A DNA stretch of 64,000 nucleotides from Blautia sp. (GTDB lineage Bacteria; Bacillota; Clostridia; Lachnospirales; Lachnospiraceae): positions 1 to 64,000 of the forward strand of contig JARIAR010000062.1 of the NCBI GenBank assembly GCA_029257805.1. Reading direction: 5' to 3'. The notes beneath the pieces were generated by a model. The model ran no database searches. It was given only the letters and a program-made list of their open reading frames with translations, and was not told the origin of the DNA. This document shows, in pieces, positions 8,254 to 15,745 of the stretch; within the stretch, counting starts at the first letter, position 1, and each line of letters starts with the position of its first letter. The translations under genes were made by a program, and so were the position numbers.

Positions 8254-8264
8254 CTTTGTACAAG

Positions 8265-8293
8265 ATATTATCATACTCATTTCTAAAAATCAA
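8265..8293 (-). promoter_or_regulatory. Promoter of the riboswitch-hflK-hflC unit
   Basis: Minus strand TTGATT (8293-8288) and TAATAT (8270-8265), 17 bases apart. Transcription would start near 8258, a few bases before the riboswitch P1 strand. Confidence 0.75.
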
Positions 8294-8364
8294 GTATTTT
8301 TTTTGCTATTTTCAGAATTTTATAGCTGCAGCTTTTTATTTTAATGTAAATGAAAAAGCTCCTT

Positions 8365-9249
8365 TTATACATTCCAATTTTCGACTTCTTCTCTTAACGG
8401 AATAGATGCGGTTGCTCCTGGTCTGGAAACGGCAATAGCAGATGCTTTGGCAGCAAGCCGGAGTCCTTCCTGAACAGGAAGTCCTTCTATAATAGAAGAA
8501 ATAAAATATCCTGTAAACGTATCTCCTGCTGCAGTGGTATCTACTGTTTTCACTTTATAAATTTCCTGATGATATGTTCCTGTTTTATCCTGATAAACAG
8601 ATCCGTCTCCTCCCAGGGTAAGAACAATTGCTGCTTCCGGATATTTCTCTTTTATTTTTGCCAGAATTTTTTCCGGCTCTTCTTCACCTGTGATCTGAAA
8701 GCCTTCGATTTCATTAATAAGAAAAAGACTCACTTTAGACAAATCGCAGGTCTCTAATGCTTGATCATATGGCGATGGATTTAAAACAATCATCATTTCT
8801 TTTTCATATGCACGATCTATAATATAATCCAGTTCATTTACTTCATTCTGAAGGAGTATAATATCACCTTTATCAAACGCATCCAAAACTTCATCTACAA
8901 ATGCCTTTGTCATACAACGATTAGAACCTCCAAAAAGCAAAATACAATTTTGCCCGTTTTTATCCACCTGGATCACAGTATGCCCACATGGCCCCTTAAC
9001 TCTATGCACAAATTCTGTATTTACATCGTTCTGACGACAAGCATCCAGAAGCGCATCTCCACCTTCTCCTACCAATCCGGCATGATAAACCGGAATTCCA
9101 GCTTTTGCAAGCGCAATAGACTGATTCAGACCTTTTCCTCCGCAAAAAACATTTCTTTCTTTTGATGCAAGCGTTTCCCCCGGAATTAAAATATGATCTA
9201 CCTGATATACATAATCTACATTCATGGACCCAAAATTCAATACCTTCAT
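8365..9249 (-). CDS. rbsK: Ribokinase (PfkB family)
   Basis: Phosphorylates ribose to ribose 5-phosphate (family role). The 294 residues carry the N-terminal PfkB signature (FCGGKGLNQSIALAKAG, about 35-51) and the C-terminal one with the catalytic base in TTAAGDTFTG (about 238-247). It stands alone, without a ribose transporter or D-ribose pyranase beside it, so the true substrate could be another pentose or nucleoside. A good AAAGGAGG ribosome site precedes the ATG, and the promoter is at 9277-9305. Confidence 0.85.
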   Translation of the reverse strand: MKVLNFGSMNVDYVYQVDHILIPGETLASKERNVFCGGKGLNQSIALAKAGIPVYHAGLVGEGGDALLDACRQNDVNTEFVHRVKGPCGHTVIQVDKNGQNCILLFGGSNRCMTKAFVDEVLDAFDKGDIILLQNEVNELDYIIDRAYEKEMMIVLNPSPYDQALETCDLSKVSLFLINEIEGFQITGEEEPEKILAKIKEKYPEAAIVLTLGGDGSVYQDKTGTYHQEIYKVKTVDTTAAGDTFTGYFISSIIEGLPVQEGLRLAAKASAIAVSRPGATASIPLREEVENWNV

Positions 9250-9276
9250 AGCGTCCTCCTTTTATATGATACGCAT

Positions 9277-9305
9277 ATTATATCTGTATTTCCTTTGATT
9301 TTCAA
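9277..9305 (-). promoter_or_regulatory. Promoter of rbsK with an overlapping imperfect palindrome
   Basis: Minus strand TTGAAA (9305-9300) and TATAAT (9282-9277), 17 bases apart. The -10 region lies in ATATGATACGCATATTATAT, which is palindromic at most positions and could be an operator. Confidence 0.7.
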
Positions 9306-9347
9306 TGAATATTCCGAATTTTCCCACACGCTCCTAAATGGAAAAGC

Positions 9348-9375
9348 ACAAAAATATGTTTTCTTACATAGACTA
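9348..9375 (+). promoter_or_regulatory. Candidate sigma-E/sigma-K type promoter of sigK
   Basis: AC (9348-9349), a 17-base gap and CATAGACTA (9367-9375) fit the mother-cell sigma-K pattern AC-N16/17-CATANNNTA and also resemble sigma-E. It ends 28 bases before the sigK start. The pattern is short, so chance is possible. Confidence 0.4.
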
Positions 9376-9402
9376 TATAGAAATCCCCTTTGAGGCAGAA
9401 TT

Positions 9403-10032
9403 TTGAAGACTTTTTTAAAACCTTTGACTTCTTCGGAGGAACAACTTTATCTTCAACGATACCGTGAGGGCGATTTAGAAGCAAAAAATGTCTTAATCGA
9501 ACGTAATCTTCGTCTTGTCGCACATATAGTTAAAAAATACCAAAACACAGACGAAGATATGGATGATTTGATTTCTATCGGCACAATCGGACTGATCAAA
9601 GCAATTTCTACCTTTGACACAAAAAAATCTGCACGCCTTTCCACTTATGCAGCCCGGTGCATTGATAATGAGCTTCTGATGATGCTTCGCTCTAAAAAGA
9701 AACACACAAGGGAAGTTTCTCTTTACGAACCTATTGGTACTGACCGAGAAGGAAACGAAATCAATCTTCTTGATGTTATAGAAAGCGAACCCGTAGATGT
9801 AGTAGAAGAATGTTTTATCCGTGAAAACACTTCCCATTTACTTCATTCCATGAAGGACGTACTTTCCCCAAAAGAATACACGGTTATTTGTTTCCGATAC
9901 GGACTTTTTGGTTCAGAAGAAAAAACGCAACGTGAAATCGCACAAAAACTTTCCATCAGTCGTTCTTATGTATCTCGTATTGAAAAAAATGCACTGCAAA
10001 AACTTCGAACACTTTTTCCCGCAAAAACATAA
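9403..10032 (+). CDS. sigK: Sporulation sigma factor, SigK type
   Basis: Late mother-cell sigma factor for spore coat and cortex genes. The 209 residues contain region 2 (RNLRLVAHIVKKYQNTDEDM, YAARCIDNELLM) and region 4 (QREIAQKLSISRSYVSRIEK). EPIGTDREGNEINLLDV in between is typical of SigK. The start is TTG at 9403 with GAGG upstream; a stop codon at 9391 in the same frame excludes the N-terminal pro-peptide found in Bacillus. The gene is intact, with no skin element. It implies that a sporulation programme exists or existed in this lineage. Confidence 0.85.
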   Translation: MKTFLKPLTSSEEQLYLQRYREGDLEAKNVLIERNLRLVAHIVKKYQNTDEDMDDLISIGTIGLIKAISTFDTKKSARLSTYAARCIDNELLMMLRSKKKHTREVSLYEPIGTDREGNEINLLDVIESEPVDVVEECFIRENTSHLLHSMKDVLSPKEYTVICFRYGLFGSEEKTQREIAQKLSISRSYVSRIEKNALQKLRTLFPAKT

Positions 10033-10064
10033 CCGCTGCCAACAGAAAAATCTGTTGGCAGCGG
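10033..10064. terminator. Bidirectional terminator between sigK and trhP
   Basis: A perfect 14-bp stem (CCGCTGCCAACAGA with its inverse) around AAAA begins right after the sigK stop and is followed by a T-rich run; the convergent trhP transcript meets the same hairpin. Confidence 0.9.
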
Positions 10065-10074
10065 CAATTATTTT

Positions 10075-11304
10075 TTATTCTTTTTCCGGTCTTCGAAGAA
10101 GATCATATACTTCCATTTCTACTCCCAAATCTACAAACAACCTTTGCTGCGGATGAGGTGCACTATCAACCTTATTTCCTTCATCATCGTAAATTGCTTT
10201 TACGATAACTGAAAGATTTCTTCCATCCGGCTTCATAACCTCAATGGATTCCCCTTCCACAAATTTATTTCTCTGTGTGATCTGAACCAGCCCACGATCA
10301 TCTACTTTTTCTACAAATCCAAGATACGTATATTCTTTCACATACGTATTATTATCATAAATCTGCGTATTTTCATCTGGTTTTCCATAAAAGAAGCCTG
10401 TAGTAAACTGACGATATGTACAATTTGAAATCTGCTCCTTATACCAATCCATATTTTCCCGATATTTTTCCGGACTCTCCAGATAATCGTCAATGGCTTT
10501 TCTATAAGTTCTTGCCACAGTTGCCACATAAAGGGCCGTTTTCATACGCCCTTCAATTTTCAAGCTGTCAATTCCGCTATTGAGAATATCATCCATATGC
10601 TCTATCATGCAAAGGTCTTTTGAATTGAAAATATAAGTACCTCTTTCATTTTCAAAAACCGGCATATACTCTCCTGGTCTTTTTTCTTCCACAATAGAAT
10701 ATTTCCAGCGGCATGGATGGGTACACGCACCTCGGTTTGCATCTCTCCCTACAAGATAATTGCTTAACAGACATCTTCCGGAATAAGAAATACACATCGC
10801 TCCATGAATAAAGGTTTCGATTTCCATATCATCCGGAATATGGGCACGTATCTCTCTTATTTCCTCTAAAGAAAGTTCTCTTGCAGTTACTACACGCTTT
10901 GCTCCAAGACGGTACCAGAATCGATATGTCTCATAGTTTGTATTATTTGCCTGTGTGCTGATATGGCATTCGATTTCCGGACAGATTTCCTTTGCATACG
11001 AAAAAATCCCGGGATCTGCAATAATCAGTCCATCCGGCTTTAATTCTTTCAATTCCTGTAAATATTCCTGAACCCCTGACAAATCTTCATTATGAGCAAG
11101 AATATTAACGGTTACATATACTTTTACACCATGTTCATGAGCAAACGCAATTCCTTCCTGCATATCTTCACGTGAAAAATTCTTTGCTTTTGCCCGAAGC
11201 CCAAAAGCTTCTCCTCCGATATATACAGCATCTGCTCCAAAAACAACAGCAATTTTCAAAACTTCAAGGCTGCTTGCCGGAACCAATAATTCTGGTTTTC
11301 TCAT
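10075..11304 (-). CDS. trhP: tRNA 5-hydroxyuridine synthesis protein TrhP (U32 peptidase family)
   Basis: Members beside trmR (yrrN/yrrO in Bacillus) are needed to hydroxylate U34 of tRNA wobble positions; older annotation calls them U32 collagenase-like peptidases. The protein of 409 residues begins MRKPELLVPASSLEVLKIAV and contains the U32 signature around ETFIHGAMCISYSGRCLLSN with clustered Cys residues that may hold an Fe-S centre. I start at 11304: the region upstream in this frame lies inside trmR. The ribosome site CAGGAG overlaps the trmR stop, suggesting coupling. Confidence 0.82.
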   Translation of the reverse strand: MRKPELLVPASSLEVLKIAVVFGADAVYIGGEAFGLRAKAKNFSREDMQEGIAFAHEHGVKVYVTVNILAHNEDLSGVQEYLQELKELKPDGLIIADPGIFSYAKEICPEIECHISTQANNTNYETYRFWYRLGAKRVVTARELSLEEIREIRAHIPDDMEIETFIHGAMCISYSGRCLLSNYLVGRDANRGACTHPCRWKYSIVEEKRPGEYMPVFENERGTYIFNSKDLCMIEHMDDILNSGIDSLKIEGRMKTALYVATVARTYRKAIDDYLESPEKYRENMDWYKEQISNCTYRQFTTGFFYGKPDENTQIYDNNTYVKEYTYLGFVEKVDDRGLVQITQRNKFVEGESIEVMKPDGRNLSVIVKAIYDDEGNKVDSAPHPQQRLFVDLGVEMEVYDLLRRPEKE

Positions 11305-11314
11305 AACTTGTTTT

Positions 11315-11959
11315 TCACTCCTGTTTGATACTGACTGTGACTCCGTCTCCCACTGGAAGAACAGAAGTAACAAATGACGGATTGTGGGTAAGTTCATACA
11401 AATATGCCCGCATCCTTTTATAAATAGTACGGTTACGGCGCTCCACAAGATAATGGGATTCAATAATATCCCCTTCCTGAAGCACATTATCTGATACAAG
11501 AACGCTTCCTTTTTTCATGAGCCGCAAGATATCCGGCAGCCAGTGAATATACTGTCCTTTTGCTGCATCCATAAAAATAAAATCAAATGTCCCGGAAAGC
11601 GTTTGCAATATCTCTCCTGCATCGCCTTCCAGAAGCTTTATCTGCGTCTCCCGTCCAGCTTTTTTAAAATTTTCTTTGGCAATAGGAATTCTTTTTTCAT
11701 AATTTTCTATTGTAACGATTTCAACATCTGCAGGCCCGTATTCACACATAAGAAGTGTGGAGAAGCCAACGGCTGTCCCCACCTCCAAAATACGCTTTGG
11801 CTGCTTTAATGCCAGAAGCGTCTTTATAAAACTCTGCATTTCTTTTCTTATGATCGGAACATGATTTTCAAGAGCCTCTTTCTCCAGTGTATCCAGAAAC
11901 AGCGTATTTCCTGTATTAAGAGAATTAATATACGTCTGCATTCTTTCCTCTACGATCAC
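11315..11959 (-). CDS. trmR: tRNA 5-hydroxyuridine methyltransferase TrmR (O-methyltransferase family 3)
   Basis: SAM-dependent enzyme that, in Bacillus (YrrM), methylates 5-hydroxyuridine at tRNA position 34 to 5-methoxyuridine. The 214 residues show the SAM-binding motif ILEVGTAVGFSTLLM (about 57-71), an acidic loop (IVTIENYEKR) and FDFIFMDAAKGQYIHW, the metal/catalytic segment of this family. It overlaps the MltG-like gene by four bases and precedes trhP, the hydroxylation gene, so both steps of the modification are co-transcribed. Confidence 0.85.
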   Translation of the reverse strand: MIVEERMQTYINSLNTGNTLFLDTLEKEALENHVPIIRKEMQSFIKTLLALKQPKRILEVGTAVGFSTLLMCEYGPADVEIVTIENYEKRIPIAKENFKKAGRETQIKLLEGDAGEILQTLSGTFDFIFMDAAKGQYIHWLPDILRLMKKGSVLVSDNVLQEGDIIESHYLVERRNRTIYKRMRAYLYELTHNPSFVTSVLPVGDGVTVSIKQE

Positions 11960-12360
11960 GGACTTTCGACTCCTTCCTGTTCCTCATCCCCGGAAAGAAT
12001 TCCCATAATCCTAGCCGGGGTATATGCCGTACTTAACAGGTATGTACCCGGCTTCATCTTTCCATGATAATTAGAAAATTTCTCTTGTATATAAAAAACA
12101 AGCGCATCTTCTACAAGACCCTTTTTCTCCAGTGTCCTGGCAACTTTATACGGGGAGGAACCTTCCTGGATTACAACCGTAACCTCCTGTCCGTTTCCCG
12201 GACTCATTGCCTGCTGATTAAACACACTATAACCAAACTGATACGCAGATTTCCCAAGCCAGAAAATCAGCACTGCCACGCAGACATACAGGGCAGTCCG
12301 AAAAAAGCCGCCGGCCAGAATCACGCCTGCTTTTCCCACATTGTCTCTCGTATTTCCCAT
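11956..12360 (-). CDS. Short MltG-like membrane protein lacking the catalytic domain
   Basis: The 134 residues have one transmembrane segment (about 17-37) and then a LysM-like subdomain (SSPYKVARTLEKKGLVEDAL, KMKPGTYLLSTAYTPARIM) matching the N-terminal half of MltG, the endolytic transglycosylase that ends nascent glycan strands. The catalytic YceG domain with its Glu (MltG proteins are usually 330-380 residues) is absent and no continuation is found downstream. It holds the same place as yrrL/mltG in Bacillus, between ruvX-DUF1292 and trmR. Either a relic or a repurposed regulator of wall synthesis. Confidence 0.72.
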   Translation of the reverse strand: MGNTRDNVGKAGVILAGGFFRTALYVCVAVLIFWLGKSAYQFGYSVFNQQAMSPGNGQEVTVVIQEGSSPYKVARTLEKKGLVEDALVFYIQEKFSNYHGKMKPGTYLLSTAYTPARIMGILSGDEEQEGVESP

Positions 12361-12414
12361 CGCTCGCTCCTTTCTTTCATAACGCCGGCGAAATTGCCGT
12401 CGTCATTCCATCTG

Positions 12415-12753
12415 CTATAATTCCGGAATTAACATATCAATTTCTTCTGTTACAATTCTCCCTACTCTCTGCAGAAGCTTACATAAAGCAAGCTCTGCAT
12501 CCAGATAGGCATTTACCTCCGGAATCTTACGAAGCTGTGAGGACTCTTTGATCAATTTATCTGTCACACGAAAAAGTCCCTGACTTTCTGCTTCTCTCTG
12601 AAGATGATAATTATTTGCCCGAAACTGATTGACTCTTTCCATAAGTTCCGGATTCAGGCAGAGTTTTTCTTCCTGTTCTTTATACTCTCTGTAAATGTCA
12701 CTTCCTCTGACTGCCTGAAGAAGCATTTCTACACTCTTATCAATTTTGTCCAT
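12415..12753 (-). CDS. YlbF/YmcA family protein
   Basis: Small helical protein of 112 residues, rich in Glu, Leu and Arg, of the YlbF/YmcA (DUF964) family. In Bacillus these proteins form the Y-complex that modulates RNase Y activity and developmental decisions. Its position directly after the RNase J gene fits a role in mRNA turnover. Which paralogue it corresponds to cannot be decided from sequence alone. Confidence 0.75.
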   Translation of the reverse strand: MDKIDKSVEMLLQAVRGSDIYREYKEQEEKLCLNPELMERVNQFRANNYHLQREAESQGLFRVTDKLIKESSQLRKIPEVNAYLDAELALCKLLQRVGRIVTEEIDMLIPEL

Positions 12754-12784
12754 TTTTTCTCCCGTTTTTCACAAAAGCTGTCTC

Positions 12785-14671
12785 TTATGCTTCCATAATT
12801 ATAGGCAATATCATAGGACTTCTCTTTGTTCTCTTCCATAAATAATCACTAAGTGCATCTTTTACTACTGTCTTAATCTTGCCCCAATCTGTGATATTAC
12901 GATCCAGACAGGAATCAAGTGCATTTTCCACTACTTCTCTTGCATGATCCATCAGATCTTCCGACTCTCGTACATATACAAAACCTCTTGATACAATATC
13001 AGGCCCTGCCAGCACAACATTACTATGACGTTCCAGCGTCATTACAACGATCATAATCCCATCTTCTGCAAGATGCTGACGATCTCTCAAAACAATATTT
13101 CCAACATCGCCTACACCAAGTCCATCTACAAGAATTGCACCTGTATGAACCTTTCCTGTTACTTCTGCACTTTGTCCATCTATTTCTAATACATTTCCTG
13201 ATGAAAGAATAAAAATATTTTCTTTCGGTATTCCAAGATCTTCCACCACATGTGCCTGCGCCATAAGATGTCGGTATTCCCCATGAACAGGAATGGCATA
13301 TCTTGGGCGAACAAGAGAATAAATCAATTTTATTTCTTCCTGACAGGCGTGTCCGGAAACATGTGCATCCTGAAAAATAACTTTTGCACCTTTCATGGAA
13401 AGTTCATTGATTACTTTTGATACTGCTTTCTCATTTCCCGGAATTGGGTTCGAACTGAAAATAATAGTATCATTCGGCTTAATTGTAATTTTTTTATGAA
13501 TACTTGCAGCCATACGTGATAAAGCAGCCATGGACTCACCCTGACTTCCGGTTGTGATCAATACGACTTTTTCATCCGGATAATTTTTCACCTGATCGAT
13601 TTCTATCAATGTCTGATCCGGAATCTTCAAATATCCCAGTTCAGATGCTGTAGAAATAACGTTTACCATACTGCGCCCTTCCACTGCTACTTTTCGGCCA
13701 AAGCGATATGCTGTATTGATAATCTGCTGTACACGATCCACATTGGAAGCAAACGTTGCTATAATAATACGGGAAGTTTTATGTTCATTAAAAAGATTAT
13801 CAAAAACTCTTCCTACTGTTCGTTCTGACATTGTAAATCCCGGACGCTCTGCATTGGTACTGTCACACATCAGTGCAAGTACGCCTTTTTTTCCGATCTC
13901 CGCAAAACGCTGCAAATCAATGGCATCTCCGAATACCGGTGTATAATCCACTTTAAAATCTCCTGTATGGACAACGATTCCCACCGGAGAATAAATTGCC
14001 AGTGCTGAGGCATCCTGAATACTATGATTTGTTTTGATAAATTCAATGGAAAAATCACCAAGATTAATGACCTGTCCATGTTTTACTTCTTTCAGTTTTG
14101 TCGAACGCGTGAGATTATGCTCTTTTAATTTATTGGAAATCAATCCCAATGTAAGTTTAGTAGAATAAATCGGAACATTTACTTCTTTCAGAATATAAGG
14201 TAATGCACCGATATGATCTTCATGACCGTGGGTAATCACAAAGCCTTTTACCTTGCTGATATTATCTTTTAAATACGTAACATCAGGAATCACAAGGTCA
14301 ATTCCCAACATATCGTCCTCCGGAAAAGAAAGGCCGCAATCTACTACTACAATACTGTCTTCATACTCAAATGCGGTAATATTCATTCCAATCTGTTCCA
14401 AACCGCCCAATGGAATGATCTTTAATTTAGAAACCGGTCTTCTTCCACGGCGTACCGGCATTTTCCCGGAATTTCTTGATGAATTTTTAAACACCGGTTT
14501 GGATGGTTTTTCCTGAAATTTTCCATTTCCTGATTTCTGCTGGCGGTTATTATATTTATAATTATGATTTTTTGTTCGTCCTGTTTGTTTTCTATAATTT
14601 CCGGGGCGTCCCTGTGTTTGGTTACCACCCCTTGGTTTACTGTTATTTTCGTTATTTTTTTCGTTGTTCAA
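12785..14671 (-). CDS. rnj: Ribonuclease J with a basic N-terminal extension
   Basis: Endo- and 5'-3' exoribonuclease for mRNA decay and rRNA maturation. The 628 residues contain the metallo-beta-lactamase motif HGHEDH (148-153), the beta-CASP core and a C-terminal domain. The first 80 residues are low-complexity, rich in Asn, Arg, Gly and Lys, and probably disordered RNA-binding sequence; Bacillus RNase J lacks this. The start is TTG at 14671 with GAGGTG upstream; the ATG at 14675 is in another frame and soon hits a stop. It is followed by ylbF. Confidence 0.92.
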   Translation of the reverse strand: MNNEKNNENNSKPRGGNQTQGRPGNYRKQTGRTKNHNYKYNNRQQKSGNGKFQEKPSKPVFKNSSRNSGKMPVRRGRRPVSKLKIIPLGGLEQIGMNITAFEYEDSIVVVDCGLSFPEDDMLGIDLVIPDVTYLKDNISKVKGFVITHGHEDHIGALPYILKEVNVPIYSTKLTLGLISNKLKEHNLTRSTKLKEVKHGQVINLGDFSIEFIKTNHSIQDASALAIYSPVGIVVHTGDFKVDYTPVFGDAIDLQRFAEIGKKGVLALMCDSTNAERPGFTMSERTVGRVFDNLFNEHKTSRIIIATFASNVDRVQQIINTAYRFGRKVAVEGRSMVNVISTASELGYLKIPDQTLIEIDQVKNYPDEKVVLITTGSQGESMAALSRMAASIHKKITIKPNDTIIFSSNPIPGNEKAVSKVINELSMKGAKVIFQDAHVSGHACQEEIKLIYSLVRPRYAIPVHGEYRHLMAQAHVVEDLGIPKENIFILSSGNVLEIDGQSAEVTGKVHTGAILVDGLGVGDVGNIVLRDRQHLAEDGIMIVVMTLERHSNVVLAGPDIVSRGFVYVRESEDLMDHAREVVENALDSCLDRNITDWGKIKTVVKDALSDYLWKRTKRSPMILPIIMEA

Positions 14672-14681
14672 TCATTGCACC

Positions 14682-14939
14682 TCACATTTCAAAATCCACA
14701 TCTTCCATCATTTGCTCGAAGACTTTAAATACAGCCTTCAGCTCTTCTTCATCCTCTACCATCTCATAGCAGGCTTCCTGATTTTCTGCATCAGATACGT
14801 CTTTTAAAATATACGCCTCGGCTTCGTCTTCCATAGAATCAGAAACAAGAAGATATGAGATTCCTCCAATGCTTGTCTGTTCCTCTACATAAAACTCTAC
14901 AGATGTACCGTCCTCTGACTGAAATTTCACTTTTTCCAT
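14682..14939 (-). CDS. DUF1292 family protein (YrzB-like)
   Basis: An 85-residue, strongly acidic protein of the DUF1292 family, which begins with the characteristic FQSEDGTSVEFYVEEQTSI segment. Function is unknown. The gene is conserved directly after ireB-ruvX in Firmicutes (yrzL-yrrK-yrzB in Bacillus) and the same order holds here. Confidence 0.8.
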   Translation of the reverse strand: MEKVKFQSEDGTSVEFYVEEQTSIGGISYLLVSDSMEDEAEAYILKDVSDAENQEACYEMVEDEEELKAVFKVFEQMMEDVDFEM

Positions 14940-14952
14940 ATTATACCCGTCC

Positions 14953-15378
14953 TTATCCGATCCTCAGGGAATCTAAATATCCCTGCAAAATAAAAATGGC
15001 TGCCAACTGATCCATATGCTGTTTTCGATTTTCCCTGCGCACGCCTGATTCCATCAAGGTACGATTTGCTTCAACAGTTGTAAGCCTTTCGTCCCACATA
15101 ACAACAGGCAGGCCTGTACGTCTCTCCAGCATTTCTTTAAATTCCAGAGATTTCAAAGCCCGCTCCCCAATGGTATTATTCATGTTTTTTGGATACCCAA
15201 GTACAATCTTTTCTACCTGGTATTCCGCAACAAGTTCTTCAATTCGCGCCAATGTCTGACGCATCTTATTTTCCTGTTTCCGCCATATGGTTTCCACGCC
15301 CTGAGCTGTAAGACCCAGAGGATCGCTTATTGCAACCCCCACAGTCTTAGAGCCATAATCCAATCCCAGTATCCTCAT
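14953..15378 (-). CDS. ruvX: RuvX/YqgF family Holliday junction resolvase-like nuclease
   Basis: RNase H-fold protein implicated in pre-16S rRNA processing and possibly branched DNA resolution. The 141 residues begin [20 protein letters not shown], with the first metal-binding Asp, and contain [13 protein letters not shown] and [11 protein letters not shown] motifs. I start at 15378 because the family begins at MRILGLD; a longer reading to 15414 would overlap ireB. It begins two bases after the ireB stop. Confidence 0.88.
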   Translation of the reverse strand: MRILGLDYGSKTVGVAISDPLGLTAQGVETIWRKQENKMRQTLARIEELVAEYQVEKIVLGYPKNMNNTIGERALKSLEFKEMLERRTGLPVVMWDERLTTVEANRTLMESGVRRENRKQHMDQLAAIFILQGYLDSLRIG

Positions 15379-15379
15379 T

Positions 15380-15652
15380 TCAGCGTTCCCAGGATCTGTT
15401 TTTAATATACTCATTTAAAAGTTCTTCCACCAGTTCATCACGCTCTACTTTCATGATCATACTTCTTGCGCCTTTATGACTGGTAATATAAGTAGGGTCT
15501 CCGGACATAATATATCCCACTATCTGATTTACCGGATTATAGCCCTTCTCATCCATTGCATTGTAAACCAGATCCAACACTTCTTTTACCTGAAGTTCCT
15601 GGTCCGGTTTTGTCCTGAAATATTGGGTATTTCCCAGATTATTTTCTGCCAT
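15380..15652 (-). CDS. ireB: IreB family regulatory phosphoprotein
   Basis: The 90-residue UPF0297/IreB protein starts [20 protein letters not shown] and includes [20 protein letters not shown], both typical. In Enterococcus faecalis IreB is phosphorylated by the PASTA kinase IreK and acts negatively on cephalosporin resistance. First gene of the ireB-ruvX-DUF1292-rnj-ylbF-mltG-like-trmR-trhP run; all lie on one strand with short gaps. Confidence 0.88.
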   Translation of the reverse strand: MAENNLGNTQYFRTKPDQELQVKEVLDLVYNAMDEKGYNPVNQIVGYIMSGDPTYITSHKGARSMIMKVERDELVEELLNEYIKNRSWER

Positions 15653-15745
15653 TTTCTCTCACGTCCTTACAATTACTTCATTTCTATTTTAATATAATTC
15701 CTTGTAAATTACAATGAAAACTTTGTGTCCTGCAAAACCTCTTTC

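Noticed and set aside
9250-9402. Skin element or pro-sequence for sigK
   Set aside because: The reading frame is continuous and closed by a stop codon at 9391 just upstream of the start.
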